Source: Posidoniimonas polymericola
Lineage (GTDB): Bacteria > Planctomycetota > Planctomycetia > Pirellulales > Lacipirellulaceae
Direction: 5' to 3'
DNA: 64,000 nt
Assembly: GCF_007859935.1 (NCBI RefSeq)
Contig: NZ_SJPO01000001.1
Span: forward strand, 558,001-622,000
The notes below the pieces were generated by a model that was given only the letters and a program-made list of their open reading frames with translations, did no database searches and was not told where the DNA came from. Positions within the stretch are counted from its first letter, which is position 1. Each line of letters opens with the position of its first letter. Position numbers and translations under genes: made by a program. Shown one piece after another: positions 17,843 to 27,800 of the stretch.

Positions 17843-18664
17843 CTATGCGTTGAGCGACTTCACAAACTCCGTCAGCACCAGGTTTACCGCGTCCGGCTGC
17901 TCGACCGGGGCCATGTGGCCCGCGGCGGGGATCACGACCAGGCCGGCGTTGGGGATCGCGTTGACCACACGCTGCACCTCCTCGGGCTGACTGAGCTGGT
18001 CCTCGGCGCCGACGATCGCCATCGTCGGGACGTTGATGCCCGCCAGGTCGGGCGTCGAGTCGGGACGCTCGGCCATGCCCCGCTGCGCGGCGGCGATCGC
18101 CAGCGGGTTGGTCGCGCTGATCACCTCGCGGGTGCGGGCGACCATCGGGTGCAGGGCGTCGAGGCTGCTCTCGGCGAATAGCTTGGGGATCATCGCCTCG
18201 GCGACCTTCTCGGCGCCCCACTCCTGGACGTGGTTGGCCATCTTGAGCCGCATCTTGCGGGCGTCGTCGGCATCGTCCGAAGCACGCGTGTCGACCAGCA
18301 CCAACGCCCGGAGTTTGTCGCGGTGGTTCTTGACGAACTGCCAGCCGATGTAGCCCCCCATCGAGAACCCAGCGTAGACCACCGGCTCGTCGACCCCGAG
18401 CGCGTCGAGCAGCGCGGCGAGGTCGTCGGCGTACTGCTGCATCGTGATCTTGGGCGGGTCGCCCGCGTCGGCGAGCTCGGTGGCGCCGTACCCGCGTAGG
18501 TCGGGCGCGATCACGCGGCAGTGCTCGGCCAGGACCTCGACCTGCGCGTCCCACATGGTGTGGTCGAGGGGGAATCCGTGCACCAGCAGCACCGGGATGC
18601 CGGCGCCCTCCGTGCGGACGTGCATCGCGATGTCGTTGACAGGGATGGTCTGGGTGTTGGGCAT
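17843..18664 (-). CDS. Alpha/beta-fold hydrolase
   Basis: The 273-residue protein has the complete alpha/beta hydrolase triad layout: oxyanion region LLVHGFPLDHTMW, the nucleophile elbow GFSMGG, acidic residue in VGAEDQLS and the histidine in AAGHMAPVEQP. No signal peptide is seen, so it is cytosolic. The substrate is unknown; carboxylesterase, lactonase or haloperoxidase-like roles are all possible. The start is the ATG at 18662-18664. A ~215-bp repeat separates it from the upstream TPR gene. Confidence 0.85.
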   Translation of the reverse strand: MPNTQTIPVNDIAMHVRTEGAGIPVLLVHGFPLDHTMWDAQVEVLAEHCRVIAPDLRGYGATELADAGDPPKITMQQYADDLAALLDALGVDEPVVYAGFSMGGYIGWQFVKNHRDKLRALVLVDTRASDDADDARKMRLKMANHVQEWGAEKVAEAMIPKLFAESSLDALHPMVARTREVISATNPLAIAAAQRGMAERPDSTPDLAGINVPTMAIVGAEDQLSQPEEVQRVVNAIPNAGLVVIPAAGHMAPVEQPDAVNLVLTEFVKSLNA

Positions 18665-18683
18665 AGTGCTGGTGTTCGCTTAT

Positions 18684-18898
18684 CCCCCTCCCCCTTGGGG
18701 GGAGGGGTTAGGGGAGGGGGTACGGTGTCTGTCTGAATACGTATGCCTGTACTCTCAACCAGGTTCTCGCTGTTGAACGCGTTCTCTGATTTGCGGCCCG
18801 ACCCCCTCCCACCCGTTCCCCTGGCAATACGGGCTCCCCCCAAAGGGGAGGGAGACACGCGCTCGCTGCTGCGCAGCTTGCGCTGTGAATGGGCCGCG
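18684..18898. repeat. ~215-bp intergenic repeat, copy 1
   Basis: It starts with a C-tract/G-tract hairpin (CCCCCTCCCCCTTGGGGGG at 18684-18702), then GGGGTTAGGGGAGGGGG, a variable middle, the conserved TGTTGAACGCG and CTCTGATTTGCGGCC blocks, a second C-rich/G-rich hairpin, and GCTCGCTGCTGCGCAGCTTG. A homologous copy lies at 20780-21004 in the same orientation, each just downstream of a minus-strand stop codon. Confidence 0.85.
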
Positions 18899-18900
18899 CG

Positions 18901-20763
18901 TTACTGCTTCTGCTTCGACAGCTCTTGCTCGAAGAACTCGAGCTGGCGCTGCATCACCTTGTATTGGGGCGAGAGCTCGACGGCGCGGCGCTGCGTTTCG
19001 ACCGCTTTTTCAAGGTCGCCGGCGGCGTAGTAGCAGCGGCCGAGGGTGTCGAGGTACCCAGGGTTCTGCTTGCTGATCTCGAGTGAACGCAGCGAGTAAC
19101 GGACCGCCTTGTCGAAGTCGCCCTCGGTGTTGGCGATCAGCCACGCCCACTGGTTGTACGGCTGCGAGTTGCTGGGGTCCTGGTCGATCTGCTCCTCGAG
19201 CGCGTCGGCCAGCGTGTGGATGTGCTCGACCGTGACCGTGCGGTACTCCTCGCCCGGCCGCGAAGCGCGGTGCATCGCGATTGGGATGTCGGCGTTGGTC
19301 GGGTCGTGCCCGAAGGCCTCGAGCAGGGCGGCCCGCTCGGCGGACGCCTCGCCGGCGTCCCGGTGGGCGAGGGCGCGGTAGTAGGCCTCGTACGCACTCA
19401 GCTCGGCGAGCGGGCGGAAGTAGTTGCTGCGGTTTTCGGTGAGCTGCTGGTACTGGTTCTGGTTCTCCTCGTTGAGTTGGATCTCGGCGAGCAGCGACTT
19501 CAGCACCGCGGCGGCCTCGACCGGCTGGTTGTCGTCCTGCAGCAGGTCGGAAAGCAGCCACGCGGCGTAGGCCCCGTCGGCCGAGAGCAGGCCGGACTCC
19601 TCGATCGCCGCCCGCAGCTCGCGCTCCGCCCAGTCGATTTGTCCCTCCTGGCGGAGCCGGTCGCCGGCGATTACCCGGCCGTCGAACAGTGGCCGCTGGC
19701 GGCCCTGGTTGTCGCGTGGCTGAGGGCCGACCGCGAACGCCTGGTCGGCCAGCTGTTGGGCCTCCTGCTCGCGGCCCTGCTTGCGGCGCGCGCCGGCCGC
19801 CAGGTACAGGCCGGGCTGAGTCTCGAGGTAGGGCATGACGGGCCGCCCGGTCAGCACGCTGTCGACCGTGGCGTCGGCGCCGGCCTGGTCCATCCAGTCG
19901 AACGCCCGCTGGAGGACGCCCGCGGCGGCCGACGCGTTCTCTGCGGCGAGCCAGCGGGCGGTCGCCGCGGCGGCCTGCTGCTTGCCCGCTTGCAGCTCGA
20001 CCCGCAGCAGGTTCCAGTAGAGCGAGTCGAGCACGTTCGGCTCGACATCCGACTGGCCGGCCTCGATCCGCGACTGCAGGGTCGCCAGCTCGCGGCGCCA
20101 GGCGTCGGCCGCCTCGGCGGGTTGGTCGGCCTGGTCGACGAACCGCTGCAGCCAGCGCGTCGCCTGGCGGGTGCTCGGGCCGTAGTCCTGGGTGAGCTCG
20201 TCGAGCACGAGCCGCAGCCGCCGCCGCGCATCCTCCGGCACGCGGTACTGCTGACCGGTCAGGCTGTCGGCCTCGGTAGCCGAGAGGTACATCGCCAACG
20301 CCGCCCCCTTGGCCGCGACCCGCTCGGAGAGGTCGAAGCGGGCGACCCGGCAGAGCGGCGCCAGCCCTTCACGCTGGCCAAGCCCACCGAGCTCGGCCAC
20401 GGTGTCGGCCCGCTCGTCGACGTCCAACCGGCCGTAGTCTTCCAGCGAGTCGCGGACGCGGGCCGAGTCGCCCGGCTGCGACCAGTAGATGGTCATCTCC
20501 GAGAGCAGCCGCTCGGCGGTCGAGGCGATCTCCAGGTCCTCGTTCTCGCGGGCGGCGTACAACACGTCGAACGCGGCGAGACCGATGTCCGCCAGGTCCC
20601 GCTGCGCGGCGCGGCGCTCGGCGTACTGCTCGCTGCCGAGCTGCTTGATCAACCCCGGCGCCCGCTGCTGCAGCTCGACCGGCGTGGGGTCGGCGAGCGT
20701 GGGACTGCTCGGAGAGAGAGCCAGGAAGAGGGCGACCAGCGTGGCGACGCTGAGCTTAGGCAT
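18901..20763 (-). CDS. Secreted HEAT/TPR-repeat protein
   Basis: The 620-residue product begins with a signal peptide (SVATLVALFLALSPSSPTLA). The first third is alpha-helical with a conserved-looking pattern (LIKQLGSEQYAERRAAQRDL, a HEAT-like opening). The C-terminal part carries tetratricopeptide repeats (around AVRYSLRSLEISKQNPGYL and TLGRCYYAAGDLEKAV). It is probably a periplasmic protein-interaction scaffold. The start is the ATG at 20761-20763. Both ends abut copies of the same intergenic repeat. Confidence 0.75.
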   Translation of the reverse strand: MPKLSVATLVALFLALSPSSPTLADPTPVELQQRAPGLIKQLGSEQYAERRAAQRDLADIGLAAFDVLYAARENEDLEIASTAERLLSEMTIYWSQPGDSARVRDSLEDYGRLDVDERADTVAELGGLGQREGLAPLCRVARFDLSERVAAKGAALAMYLSATEADSLTGQQYRVPEDARRRLRLVLDELTQDYGPSTRQATRWLQRFVDQADQPAEAADAWRRELATLQSRIEAGQSDVEPNVLDSLYWNLLRVELQAGKQQAAAATARWLAAENASAAAGVLQRAFDWMDQAGADATVDSVLTGRPVMPYLETQPGLYLAAGARRKQGREQEAQQLADQAFAVGPQPRDNQGRQRPLFDGRVIAGDRLRQEGQIDWAERELRAAIEESGLLSADGAYAAWLLSDLLQDDNQPVEAAAVLKSLLAEIQLNEENQNQYQQLTENRSNYFRPLAELSAYEAYYRALAHRDAGEASAERAALLEAFGHDPTNADIPIAMHRASRPGEEYRTVTVEHIHTLADALEEQIDQDPSNSQPYNQWAWLIANTEGDFDKAVRYSLRSLEISKQNPGYLDTLGRCYYAAGDLEKAVETQRRAVELSPQYKVMQRQLEFFEQELSKQKQ

Positions 20764-20779
20764 AAGGGCCTCTGCGAAT

Positions 20780-21004
20780 CCCCCTCCCCCACGGGGGGAG
20801 GGGTTAGGGGAGGGGGTACGGTTTCTAGCGGTGAGCGTGTGCCTGTACTTGCGTCTTGGCGTCGCGGGATTGTCTAGCTGTTGAACGCGTCCTCTGATTT
20901 GCGGCCGTGCCCCCTCCCTCCCGTTTACCAGACAGTACGGGCTCCCCCCGTGGGGGAGGGAGATTCGGGCTCGCTGCTGCGCAGCTTGCTCTGTTGGCCG
21001 CGCC
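20780..21004. repeat. ~220-bp intergenic repeat, copy 2
   Basis: This is the same element as 18684-18898, including the CCCCCTCCCCC opening, GGGGTTAGGGGAGGGGG, TGTTGAACGCG, CCTCTGATTTGCGGCC and GCTCGCTGCTGCGCAGCTTG blocks. The two copies are direct repeats flanking the TPR gene. Confidence 0.85.
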
Positions 21005-21006
21005 GC

Positions 21007-21453
21007 CTACTCCCCGCGGCGTTCCATCGCCTCGATGTAGCGCCGCAGCCGCTCGACCTCGTCGGTGACGCTGCTGAGCTTGAGCATGTTCTCGACCCGC
21101 TTCAAAAGCTCGAACTTGTTCACGGGCTTCGACAGGAAGTCGTCGGTGCCGGCCTCGACGGCGCGCTCGATGTCGCCCAGCTCGTTGAGCGCGGTGACCA
21201 TCAGGATCATCACGCCGGAGGTGGCCGGGTCGGACTTGAGCCGCTGGCAGACCTCGAACCCGCTCAGCTTGGGCATCATCACGTCCAAGAGCAGCAGGTT
21301 CGGCTTGAACGCCGCCACCTTGTCGAGCGTGTCCTGCCCGTCGACGGCGATCTCGGTCTCGATGTCCAGGCCAGCGAGGTACGCCTCGAGGAGCTCGACG
21401 TTGGGCTCGTTGTCGTCGGCAATCAGGACGCGGGGTTTTTCGGTATCAGCCAT
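21007..21453 (-). CDS. Response regulator, receiver domain only
   Basis: From the ATG at 21451-21453 the 148-residue product is a single receiver domain with the acidic pair in VLIADDNEPN, the phospho-accepting aspartate in LLLLDVMMPK, the conserved T in VTALNE and lysine in LSKPVNKFEL. A C-terminal helix extension (VTDEVERLRRYIEAMERRGE) could be a dimerisation or partner-binding coiled coil. No output domain exists, so it acts through a partner. No cognate kinase is adjacent. The 22-residue frame extension upstream overlaps a repeat and is not favoured. Confidence 0.9.
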   Translation of the reverse strand: MADTEKPRVLIADDNEPNVELLEAYLAGLDIETEIAVDGQDTLDKVAAFKPNLLLLDVMMPKLSGFEVCQRLKSDPATSGVMILMVTALNELGDIERAVEAGTDDFLSKPVNKFELLKRVENMLKLSSVTDEVERLRRYIEAMERRGE

Positions 21454-21502
21454 GGAGACGTTTGATTTATCGCTGAGGCTATGGGCCGTGAAGTTTTGAT
21501 TT

Positions 21503-21916
21503 AACCACAAAGGACACAAAGGTCACGAAGACTGATGTTGAACTTGATGGTCGGTCTGCTGAACGACGGATGTTCCCTCTGGAAGCCCACCCCAACTTTG
21601 ACCGGCCCAGCGCCAAAGCTCATCAAGTTGAACCTCTTCTGGCGGACCAGAGTCGGGCGGCTCCGCAAGGCCCTGGGCGGAGTAAAGCAAGTTCATCGTG
21701 CGAATCTGCGCCGTTACGATCCCGTTATCAATCTTGTCGGTGGAAAGCTCAAGCACATCTCGCCGAATATCGCGAGCAATAACCGCGGTACCGTCTTGCC
21801 TTCTTGAAACACACGCCGACGTCGCCAGGTGCGGAGGTCGGCAAGTAATTGTTTCAATGCGAACACGGTAGAGGCATCACCGCGCTGCTTCGTGTCCTTT
21901 GTGCCCTTCGTGGTCG
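21503..21916. repeat. Element bounded by a 26-bp imperfect inverted repeat
   Basis: CCACAAAGGACACAAAGG (21505-21522) plus TCACGAAG forms the left boundary, and its reverse complement with three mismatches lies at 21889-21914 (CTTCGTGTCCTTTGTG...). Between them is a lower-GC segment with an open minus-strand frame. Similar ACAAAGGACACAAAGG repeats are known to me in planctomycete intergenic DNA. It looks like a decayed mobile or mini-element. Confidence 0.6.
21523..21867 (-). pseudogene. Remnant of an unidentified gene inside the inverted-repeat element
   Basis: One minus-strand frame stays open for about 115 codons and reads like protein (GTAVIARDIRRDVLELSTDK, then IDNGIVTAQIRTMNLLYSAQ). It begins after an in-frame stop without any ATG, GTG or TTG at its 5' edge and runs into the left inverted-repeat arm. 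I read it as a truncated gene whose start was lost, or a gene starting at an internal GTG/TTG. I recognise no family. Confidence 0.35.
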
Positions 21917-21958
21917 ATCTGTCTTTGGTGGCTTTGTGGTGAATCCCATCCTGTCCGG

Positions 21959-23245
21959 CTAGCTCATCACAGCCGTTTCGTCCGCCGCCAGCGCGGCGGC
22001 CGGCACGGGGAACTCCTTGCAGAGCGACTTGACCTGCTGGCGAATGTTCTCGTGCGCCGCGGCGTCGTCGGCTTTTTGCAGGGCCTCGACGATCCAGCCG
22101 CCGATGGTCTTCATCTCGGCCTGGCCCATGCCGCGGGTGGTCAGCGCCGGCGTGCCGATGCGGATGCCGGACGGGTCCATCGGCTTCCGCTCGTCGAACG
22201 GGATCATGTTCATGTTGACCGTGATGCCGCAGGCGTCCAGCGCGGTCTCGGCGGTCTTGCCGCCGATGCCGAACGGCGTGACGTCGACCAGCATCAGGTG
22301 GTTGTCCGTGCCGCCGGAGACCAGCGACAGCCCGCCCGCCAGCAGCGCGTCTGCCAGCGCCTGGGCGTTGTCGATGACGTTCTGGGCGTAGGTCTTGAAC
22401 TCGGGCTTGAGGGCCTCGCCGAAGCAGACCGCCTTGCCGGCGATCACATGCATCAGCGGGCCGCCCTGGGTGCCGGGGAACACGCGGCTGTTGAGGACCT
22501 TGGCGAAGTCCTTCTTCGCGAGGATCAAACCGCCGCGGGGGCCGCGGAGCGTCTTGTGGGTGGTGGTGGTCACCACGTCGGCGACCTCGACCGGGTTGTT
22601 GTGCAGCCCGGCGGCGACCAGCCCGGCGTAGTGGGCCATGTCCACCATCAGCTTGGCGCCCACCTCGTCGGCGATCTCCTTGAACTTCGGGTGGTCCATC
22701 TCGCGCGGGTACGCGCTGGCGCCGGCGATGATCAGCTTCGGCTTGTGCTCGCGGGCCAGCTTGGCGACCTGGTCGAAGTCGATGCGGCAGTCTTCCTTGC
22801 GGGTCTGGTAGCCGTGGAAGTCGTACAGCATGCCGCTGATGTTCAGCTTCATGCCGTGCGTCAGGTGGCCGCCGTGCGCCAGGTCGAGGCCCAGCACGCA
22901 GTCGCCCGGCTCGAGCAGGGCGAGGAACACGGCCGTGTTGGCCTGGGCTCCCGAGTGCGGCTGCACGTTGGCGAAAATATCTTTGCCGACGGGGGCCCCG
23001 AACAGCTCCTTGGCCCGGTTGCGGGCCAGGTCCTCGACCACGTCGACGTGCTCGCAGCCGCCGTAGTAGCGGCGGCCCGGGTACCCCTCGGCGTACTTGT
23101 TGGTCAGCACGCTGCCGGCCGCCTGCATCACGGCGGGGCTCGTGTAGTTCTCGCTGGCGATCATCTCCAGGCCGTCCTGCTGGCGCTCGATCTCGCTGGC
23201 GATGGCTGCCCAAACGTCGGGGTCGTTGGCTTCGATAAAGTTCAT
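21959..23245 (-). CDS. glyA: Serine hydroxymethyltransferase
   Basis: GlyA interconverts serine and glycine with tetrahydrofolate as one-carbon acceptor, using pyridoxal phosphate. From the ATG at 23243-23245 the product is 428 residues, standard for the family. Motifs include [52 protein letters not shown] and the PLP-lysine segment [16 protein letters not shown]. The upstream extension to 23329 is rejected by comparison with the family N-terminus (IEANDPDVW...). It is separated from upstream genes by the inverted-repeat element. Confidence 0.97.
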   Translation of the reverse strand: MNFIEANDPDVWAAIASEIERQQDGLEMIASENYTSPAVMQAAGSVLTNKYAEGYPGRRYYGGCEHVDVVEDLARNRAKELFGAPVGKDIFANVQPHSGAQANTAVFLALLEPGDCVLGLDLAHGGHLTHGMKLNISGMLYDFHGYQTRKEDCRIDFDQVAKLAREHKPKLIIAGASAYPREMDHPKFKEIADEVGAKLMVDMAHYAGLVAAGLHNNPVEVADVVTTTTHKTLRGPRGGLILAKKDFAKVLNSRVFPGTQGGPLMHVIAGKAVCFGEALKPEFKTYAQNVIDNAQALADALLAGGLSLVSGGTDNHLMLVDVTPFGIGGKTAETALDACGITVNMNMIPFDERKPMDPSGIRIGTPALTTRGMGQAEMKTIGGWIVEALQKADDAAAHENIRQQVKSLCKEFPVPAAALAADETAVMS

Positions 23246-23325
23246 TTGTGAGGGGAACGGGGTCAGGGGGCCTGTGAGGTAGCGGTGGGGGAGTCCCTGT
23301 ATTGTCGAAGTGTGCCCGGGGGGTG

Positions 23326-24813
23326 TCAATCGGCGGAATCACCGGCCGTTGCCACCGTGACGCGGAGTTCCCCGCTATTGTCGGCCAGCTTGGCCGGCGA
23401 GTCGTTCACCCGCAGGTAGAGCGTGCCGGAGTAGGGCGCCCGGAAGGTCGACGCGGCGCCGAGTGGCACGGGGGCGAAGAAGCCGCCGGTGGCGGTCGCA
23501 GATACCTTCTGGCCCGCCGCGTCGCGGGGGTCGATCGCTGCGAGCAGCACGCCGAGCGGGCGGCCGTTGTGGTAGTCGAGGCTGATGCCGCCGGCGGTGC
23601 TCTCGACCGGTTGGCCCTCGGGCCCTTTGGTGGGCTCGACGGCGATCGTGAACTTGCCCTCGGCGGTGAGTTGGTACTGCTGGCCGGCTTCGAGGAGGAT
23701 TCCGGTGGACTGCCAGCCTTTGTCGGCGGCGATAGACGACCTGGCGGTCGACGCTAGCGGTTTGCCTGGTTGGAAGTCGATAGCTTCGCGCTCGATGTCG
23801 TAGCCGTACTGGATCGTGGTGATGAATATCCGCCACTCGAGCGACAGGTCGGACCAGTCATCGGCGTAGGCTGCTTGGAAACGCTCGTTGAAGTCGGGGT
23901 CGAGCACGTGGCTCGATAGCTCGCGGAACCGCTCCTGGTAGCGCGGGTGGTGGTCGAGCACGGTCGCCAGCGCGCCGACCCACGCGTACGAGCGGTTGGG
24001 CAGGATGCGGCGGTTGTCGATCTTCATCACCGCCGGGATGGAGAACGCCTGCTTCTCGGCGACCGCCTCCTGCAGCAGGCCGACGCGGCCGACCGACCGC
24101 GCTTCGGGCCCGTCGGTCAGCACCACGCCGAGCCGCAGCTGGCCGGTCTCGGCGTCCCAGGTGTGCATGCCGAGCAGCTCGGCCATCCCTTCCATGTACC
24201 AGCCCGGCCCGCAGCCGCCGAGTTGGGTTGCCATGAAGCTGTGCGTCCCCTCGTGCAGCAGCAGGTCCTGCCGGTAGTACGCCGCGTCCTGCTCCATGAC
24301 CCACAGCTGGTAGCCCTTGGAGAGCCCATGCGGGAAGCTCTCGCCGCCGTCGGGCAGCAGGCCGCCGGGCCGGAACCGCTCGCGGTCGCCGATCAGGAAC
24401 CCCTGCACACGCCAGCCGCGGGTCTGCTGCGGGTCGACGCCGAACCGCTCGGACCACAGCGGCACGGCCGCGTCGAACACGCGGGGCAGGGCGTCGACTT
24501 CCGGATCGGATGGCAGGTCGGTGATCAGCGTTAGGTGCTCGCCAGCGAGCATGCGGAGGCCCTGGCGCTCGAGCCGCGCGGCGTCGATCGCAGGTGGGGT
24601 CGGCCAGCTCGTTTGAGCAAACACCACCATTGGCAACGTCAGCACGGCGACCGCTGCGAGCACCAAGAGCCGGCGGCGTAAGCCGCCGGAGCCGCATGCC
24701 AGCACTGCAGCGACCAATCCATTCCGCGACCAACGCAGCCATTGGCCAACGGCCAATCTCACCGTAGCCTGGGGCAACGCCCTAGGTCGTCGAGCTAAAG
24801 GGGGTCGATGCAT
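23326..24813 (-). CDS. Secreted HExxH protein with C-terminal LecA-like lectin domain
   Basis: The reading frame gives 495 residues if started at the ATG at 24811-24813, but the first ~30 codons come from palindromic repeats (24741-24785 and a GGCGGCTTACGCCGCC-type hairpin near 24673-24692). A GTG or TTG start just before the hydrophobic stretch [15 protein letters not shown] (~47-61) is likely. That stretch is a signal peptide ending VVFAQ. The catalytic half has HEGTH (187-191) in [11 protein letters not shown] and a candidate third ligand in [11 protein letters not shown] (E208/E212), so it resembles a zinc peptidase. The C-terminal ~120 residues look like the galactose-binding LecA/PA-IL fold ([17 protein letters not shown] and [20 protein letters not shown]). 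Confidence 0.7.
   Translation of the reverse strand: MHRPPLARRPRALPQATVRLAVGQWLRWSRNGLVAAVLACGSGGLRRRLLVLAAVAVLTLPMVVFAQTSWPTPPAIDAARLERQGLRMLAGEHLTLITDLPSDPEVDALPRVFDAAVPLWSERFGVDPQQTRGWRVQGFLIGDRERFRPGGLLPDGGESFPHGLSKGYQLWVMEQDAAYYRQDLLLHEGTHSFMATQLGGCGPGWYMEGMAELLGMHTWDAETGQLRLGVVLTDGPEARSVGRVGLLQEAVAEKQAFSIPAVMKIDNRRILPNRSYAWVGALATVLDHHPRYQERFRELSSHVLDPDFNERFQAAYADDWSDLSLEWRIFITTIQYGYDIEREAIDFQPGKPLASTARSSIAADKGWQSTGILLEAGQQYQLTAEGKFTIAVEPTKGPEGQPVESTAGGISLDYHNGRPLGVLLAAIDPRDAAGQKVSATATGGFFAPVPLGAASTFRAPYSGTLYLRVNDSPAKLADNSGELRVTVATAGDSAD
24741..24785. repeat. Palindromic repeat, related to 13237-13269
   Basis: ATTGGCCAACGGCCAAT (24741-24757) is followed by CTCACCGTAG and CCTGGGGCAACGCCCTAGG (24769-24785). 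The order and the CTCACCGTAGCCT linker match 13240-13269. It lies inside the first codons of the lectin-peptidase open frame. Confidence 0.75.
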
Positions 24814-24853
24814 TAAGAACAGTTCCGCCGAGGCGTAGCTCGCCGGCTATGGG

Positions 24854-27800
24854 TTACTCTCCGAGGAGTTGTTGGAGGCCGCCTCGGAGCAGGCCCCGCA
24901 CGCCATCGCGGACGAATTCCTTCGACAGGTCGCGCAGCGCCCGCTCGTCGATGTTGGGGCGGCCGAAGGTGCCGCGGACCGGGATCTGTACGCTCTTGCC
25001 GCGGAGGCCCTGCAGCAGCGGGCGGACGCCGATCCAGCTGTCCTTGACCGGGATCGTGAGCAAGAGGTCGAGGGATTCGTCGAAGCCGACCGAGCCGGAC
25101 GACTGCACGCTGACGTCGCCGACGTCGAACTGCAGCCCCTCGTGGAAGACGCGGCCGTTGGCGATGGTGAAGTTGATGGTGCGGTCGCTGATCGACAGCA
25201 GCGTCGTGGCGTCGGCGGGCGAGCCGAGCAGGGCGGTCGCGTCGCCGCTCTTGATGAGCGCCTCGACCTGCTTGGCGAGTTGCACCCACTGCACGGTGGT
25301 CGGGCCGGGGTTAACGATCACCGACCGCGCGTCGAGCTGTCCCTTGGCCGACAGTTGACTCAGCGGGCTGAGCGGGCCGCCCGCCGACTCGACCCGCAGC
25401 GAGAACAGGCCCTGGCTGCGGGTGGCGTCGGCCAGCACCGGCGCGATGTACTTGAGCAGCCGCTCGCTGATCTCGGGCGTAACCTGGACGTTGGTCAGGA
25501 TCGGCCCGGCCACAACGCCCCACACGGCGGGCGGCGGGTCGAGCCGCGCGGAGAGTTGCCCGGTAAGCGTGCCGCCGCTGACCGCCAGGTTCAGAGGGTC
25601 GAGCTTCACCTCGCCGTCGGCCAGCGTGACGCCGAGCGCCCCCTGGCCGATCGGCAGGCCGAACAGGCTGATGGCGGTCCACGGGGCCTCGAGCCGGCCG
25701 CGCCAGGCGCGGCTCCACGGCAGCGGCGCCTGCGGCCCTGTCGGCTGGGGGGTGGGGGCGGTGCGGGTCAGGCTGAACCGCCCCTGGTGCTTGCCGCTAA
25801 CCCGGACCTCGGGGCCGACGTACCCGGCGATCACCGGAGCGAGGGCGGTGAGGTCGTAGTCGACCGTGCCGTTCAGCTGGGTCGCGCCGCGCTGTGCGCC
25901 GCCGCTCGCCTGGACCTGCAGTGTGTTGGAGGTGACCGTGGCCGACTCGATGGTGAGCTGCTCGGTCGCCGCGGCGTAGGCGGCGGTCGCCTTGACCGCG
26001 AGCTGCGGCTCTTCCAGCAGCCGCCGCTTGGTGGCGGCGTCGAGGAACGCGATGTTGGTCCCCGCGCCCTGCAACACGGCCCGCAGCGTGCCGTCGGTCT
26101 GCGAAAACTCAACCGCGCCCTGCACCTGGCCAACCGCCTGCGGCCGGTCGCTGGCGGCGAACCAGTTGTTGAGCCGGGCGAGGTCGGCCCGCAGGGCTAG
26201 CTTGCCCGACGCGGCCGGCTGGCCGGCGGCGGCGGTCGCGCGGACCCCCTGCGAGGCGACCGACAGGGTCGAGGTCACGAGCTCTCCCTGGCGGGACTCC
26301 AGCGTGCTGGTTGCGCTGTCCCACACAAAGTCGCCCTTGGCTGTGGCCCGCGGCTCGCGGACCGCCAGGCCGAGGCCGTCGACCGCCAGCTGGTTGATCG
26401 CGGCGTCCAGGCCCGACAGCTGGAGCACGCCGCCGCCGAGGCGCGCGTCGGTCTTCAGGTTGATGTCGCCGGCCAGGCGGAGGTTGTCGACCAGGACGCC
26501 GCCCCCCAGCGGCGCCAGCGCCACCCGCAGGCGGTTCTGCCACGAGGTGAGCCCGCCCTTGAGCTCGACGCCCAGCGCCACCACGGCCGGCGCGTCGAGC
26601 GCAACGGGCTCTCTCAGGTCGACGACCAAGAGGTCGCCGCCCGATTGGAGCCCGACCCGCGCCGCCTCGAGCCGCGCGGGCGCGCCTGCTGGGTTGAGCG
26701 TCGAGTCGGCCGACGCGCTGGCTTCGAGCTGCTCTTCTTCGAGGTAGACCTCGCCCCGGCGGGCGACCATCACGCCGGTCATGCTGGCGACGAGGGTCGC
26801 CTTGCGGTGGGCGGCGTCGGGCGCCTCGACCCGCAGGTCGGCGTTGCCCTTGCCGGCCAGGCGCCAGTTACGGAGGTCGACGAACTGCCCGACCTGCTCG
26901 GCGAGCTTGTCGAGGTCGAAGCCGAGGTTGCCCGTCAGGTTGGTCAGGTTGCCGGAGAGGTCGCCCCACAGGAACTCCGACTCGCACCGCAGCGCGTCGA
27001 CCGTGAACAGCCCCCCGGGGCGGGACGCAACGCCGCGGAGCGTAAACGGCTGCTGCCAGCCGATCCGCTTGCCGGCCGCCTCGGCGACCAGCTCGCTGGC
27101 GGTCACCGAGCCGACGACTTTGGTCCCGGCGTTGGTTTCCGTTTCGAGCTGCGCGGTCAGCCGGCCAGAGACCGGCCGCACGTCGTCGCGGAGCGCGACC
27201 GCCGCGGGCGCGAGCTGCGCGAGCCGGGCCAGGTCGAGGTCGGCAGCGAGCCGCCCCTCCGGCCAACGCCCTGCCTGCCGCCAGGCGGCGGCGCCCTGCG
27301 CGAGCAGGTCCTTCAGCTCGGTGACGCTCATCGCGCCGCGGGCGCGGAGGCTGCCGATGTCGGCCGACACGACGCTCGCGTCGCGGAGCTCGAGCCGGCC
27401 GTTCTGAGCGACGAAGGCCCAGGGCGCTTCGACCCGCGAGAGCCGCAGCGTGTCGCCCCCGAGCAGCCGCGACTGCAGCGCGAACTGGTCGATCGCGATC
27501 GTGCCCTGGCTGTTGAGGTTGCTGGCCGCCAGTGCGTCGGCCCAGTGCGGCGCACCGGGCGGCGGGGGCGTCCACGACACAAAACCACGGCCGGTCGCCG
27601 TGCCGGTCAGCCGGAGCCGCGGGTCGAGTCGCCGCGCGAACGGCTCGGCCGCGTTGAGCGGCGCGGCGGTGAGCTCGAGGTCGAACTGCCGTTGCCCGCT
27701 GTTCCCGGCAGCGGGGTCGGCGGCAATCGGCTTGATAACAAAGTTTGCCGGCGGGGCGCCGTCGGCGATCGGCTGGAACTGGTTGAACGCCGAGCCGAGC

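Noticed and set aside
19216..20877. 553-codon plus-strand open frame opposite the TPR gene
   Set aside because: Antisense frame of a real TPR gene, with no start signal or domain.
21714..23342. 542-codon minus-strand frame overlapping glyA in another phase
   Set aside because: Arg/Pro/Gly-rich translation typical of an out-of-frame reading of glyA; glyA frame has all motifs.
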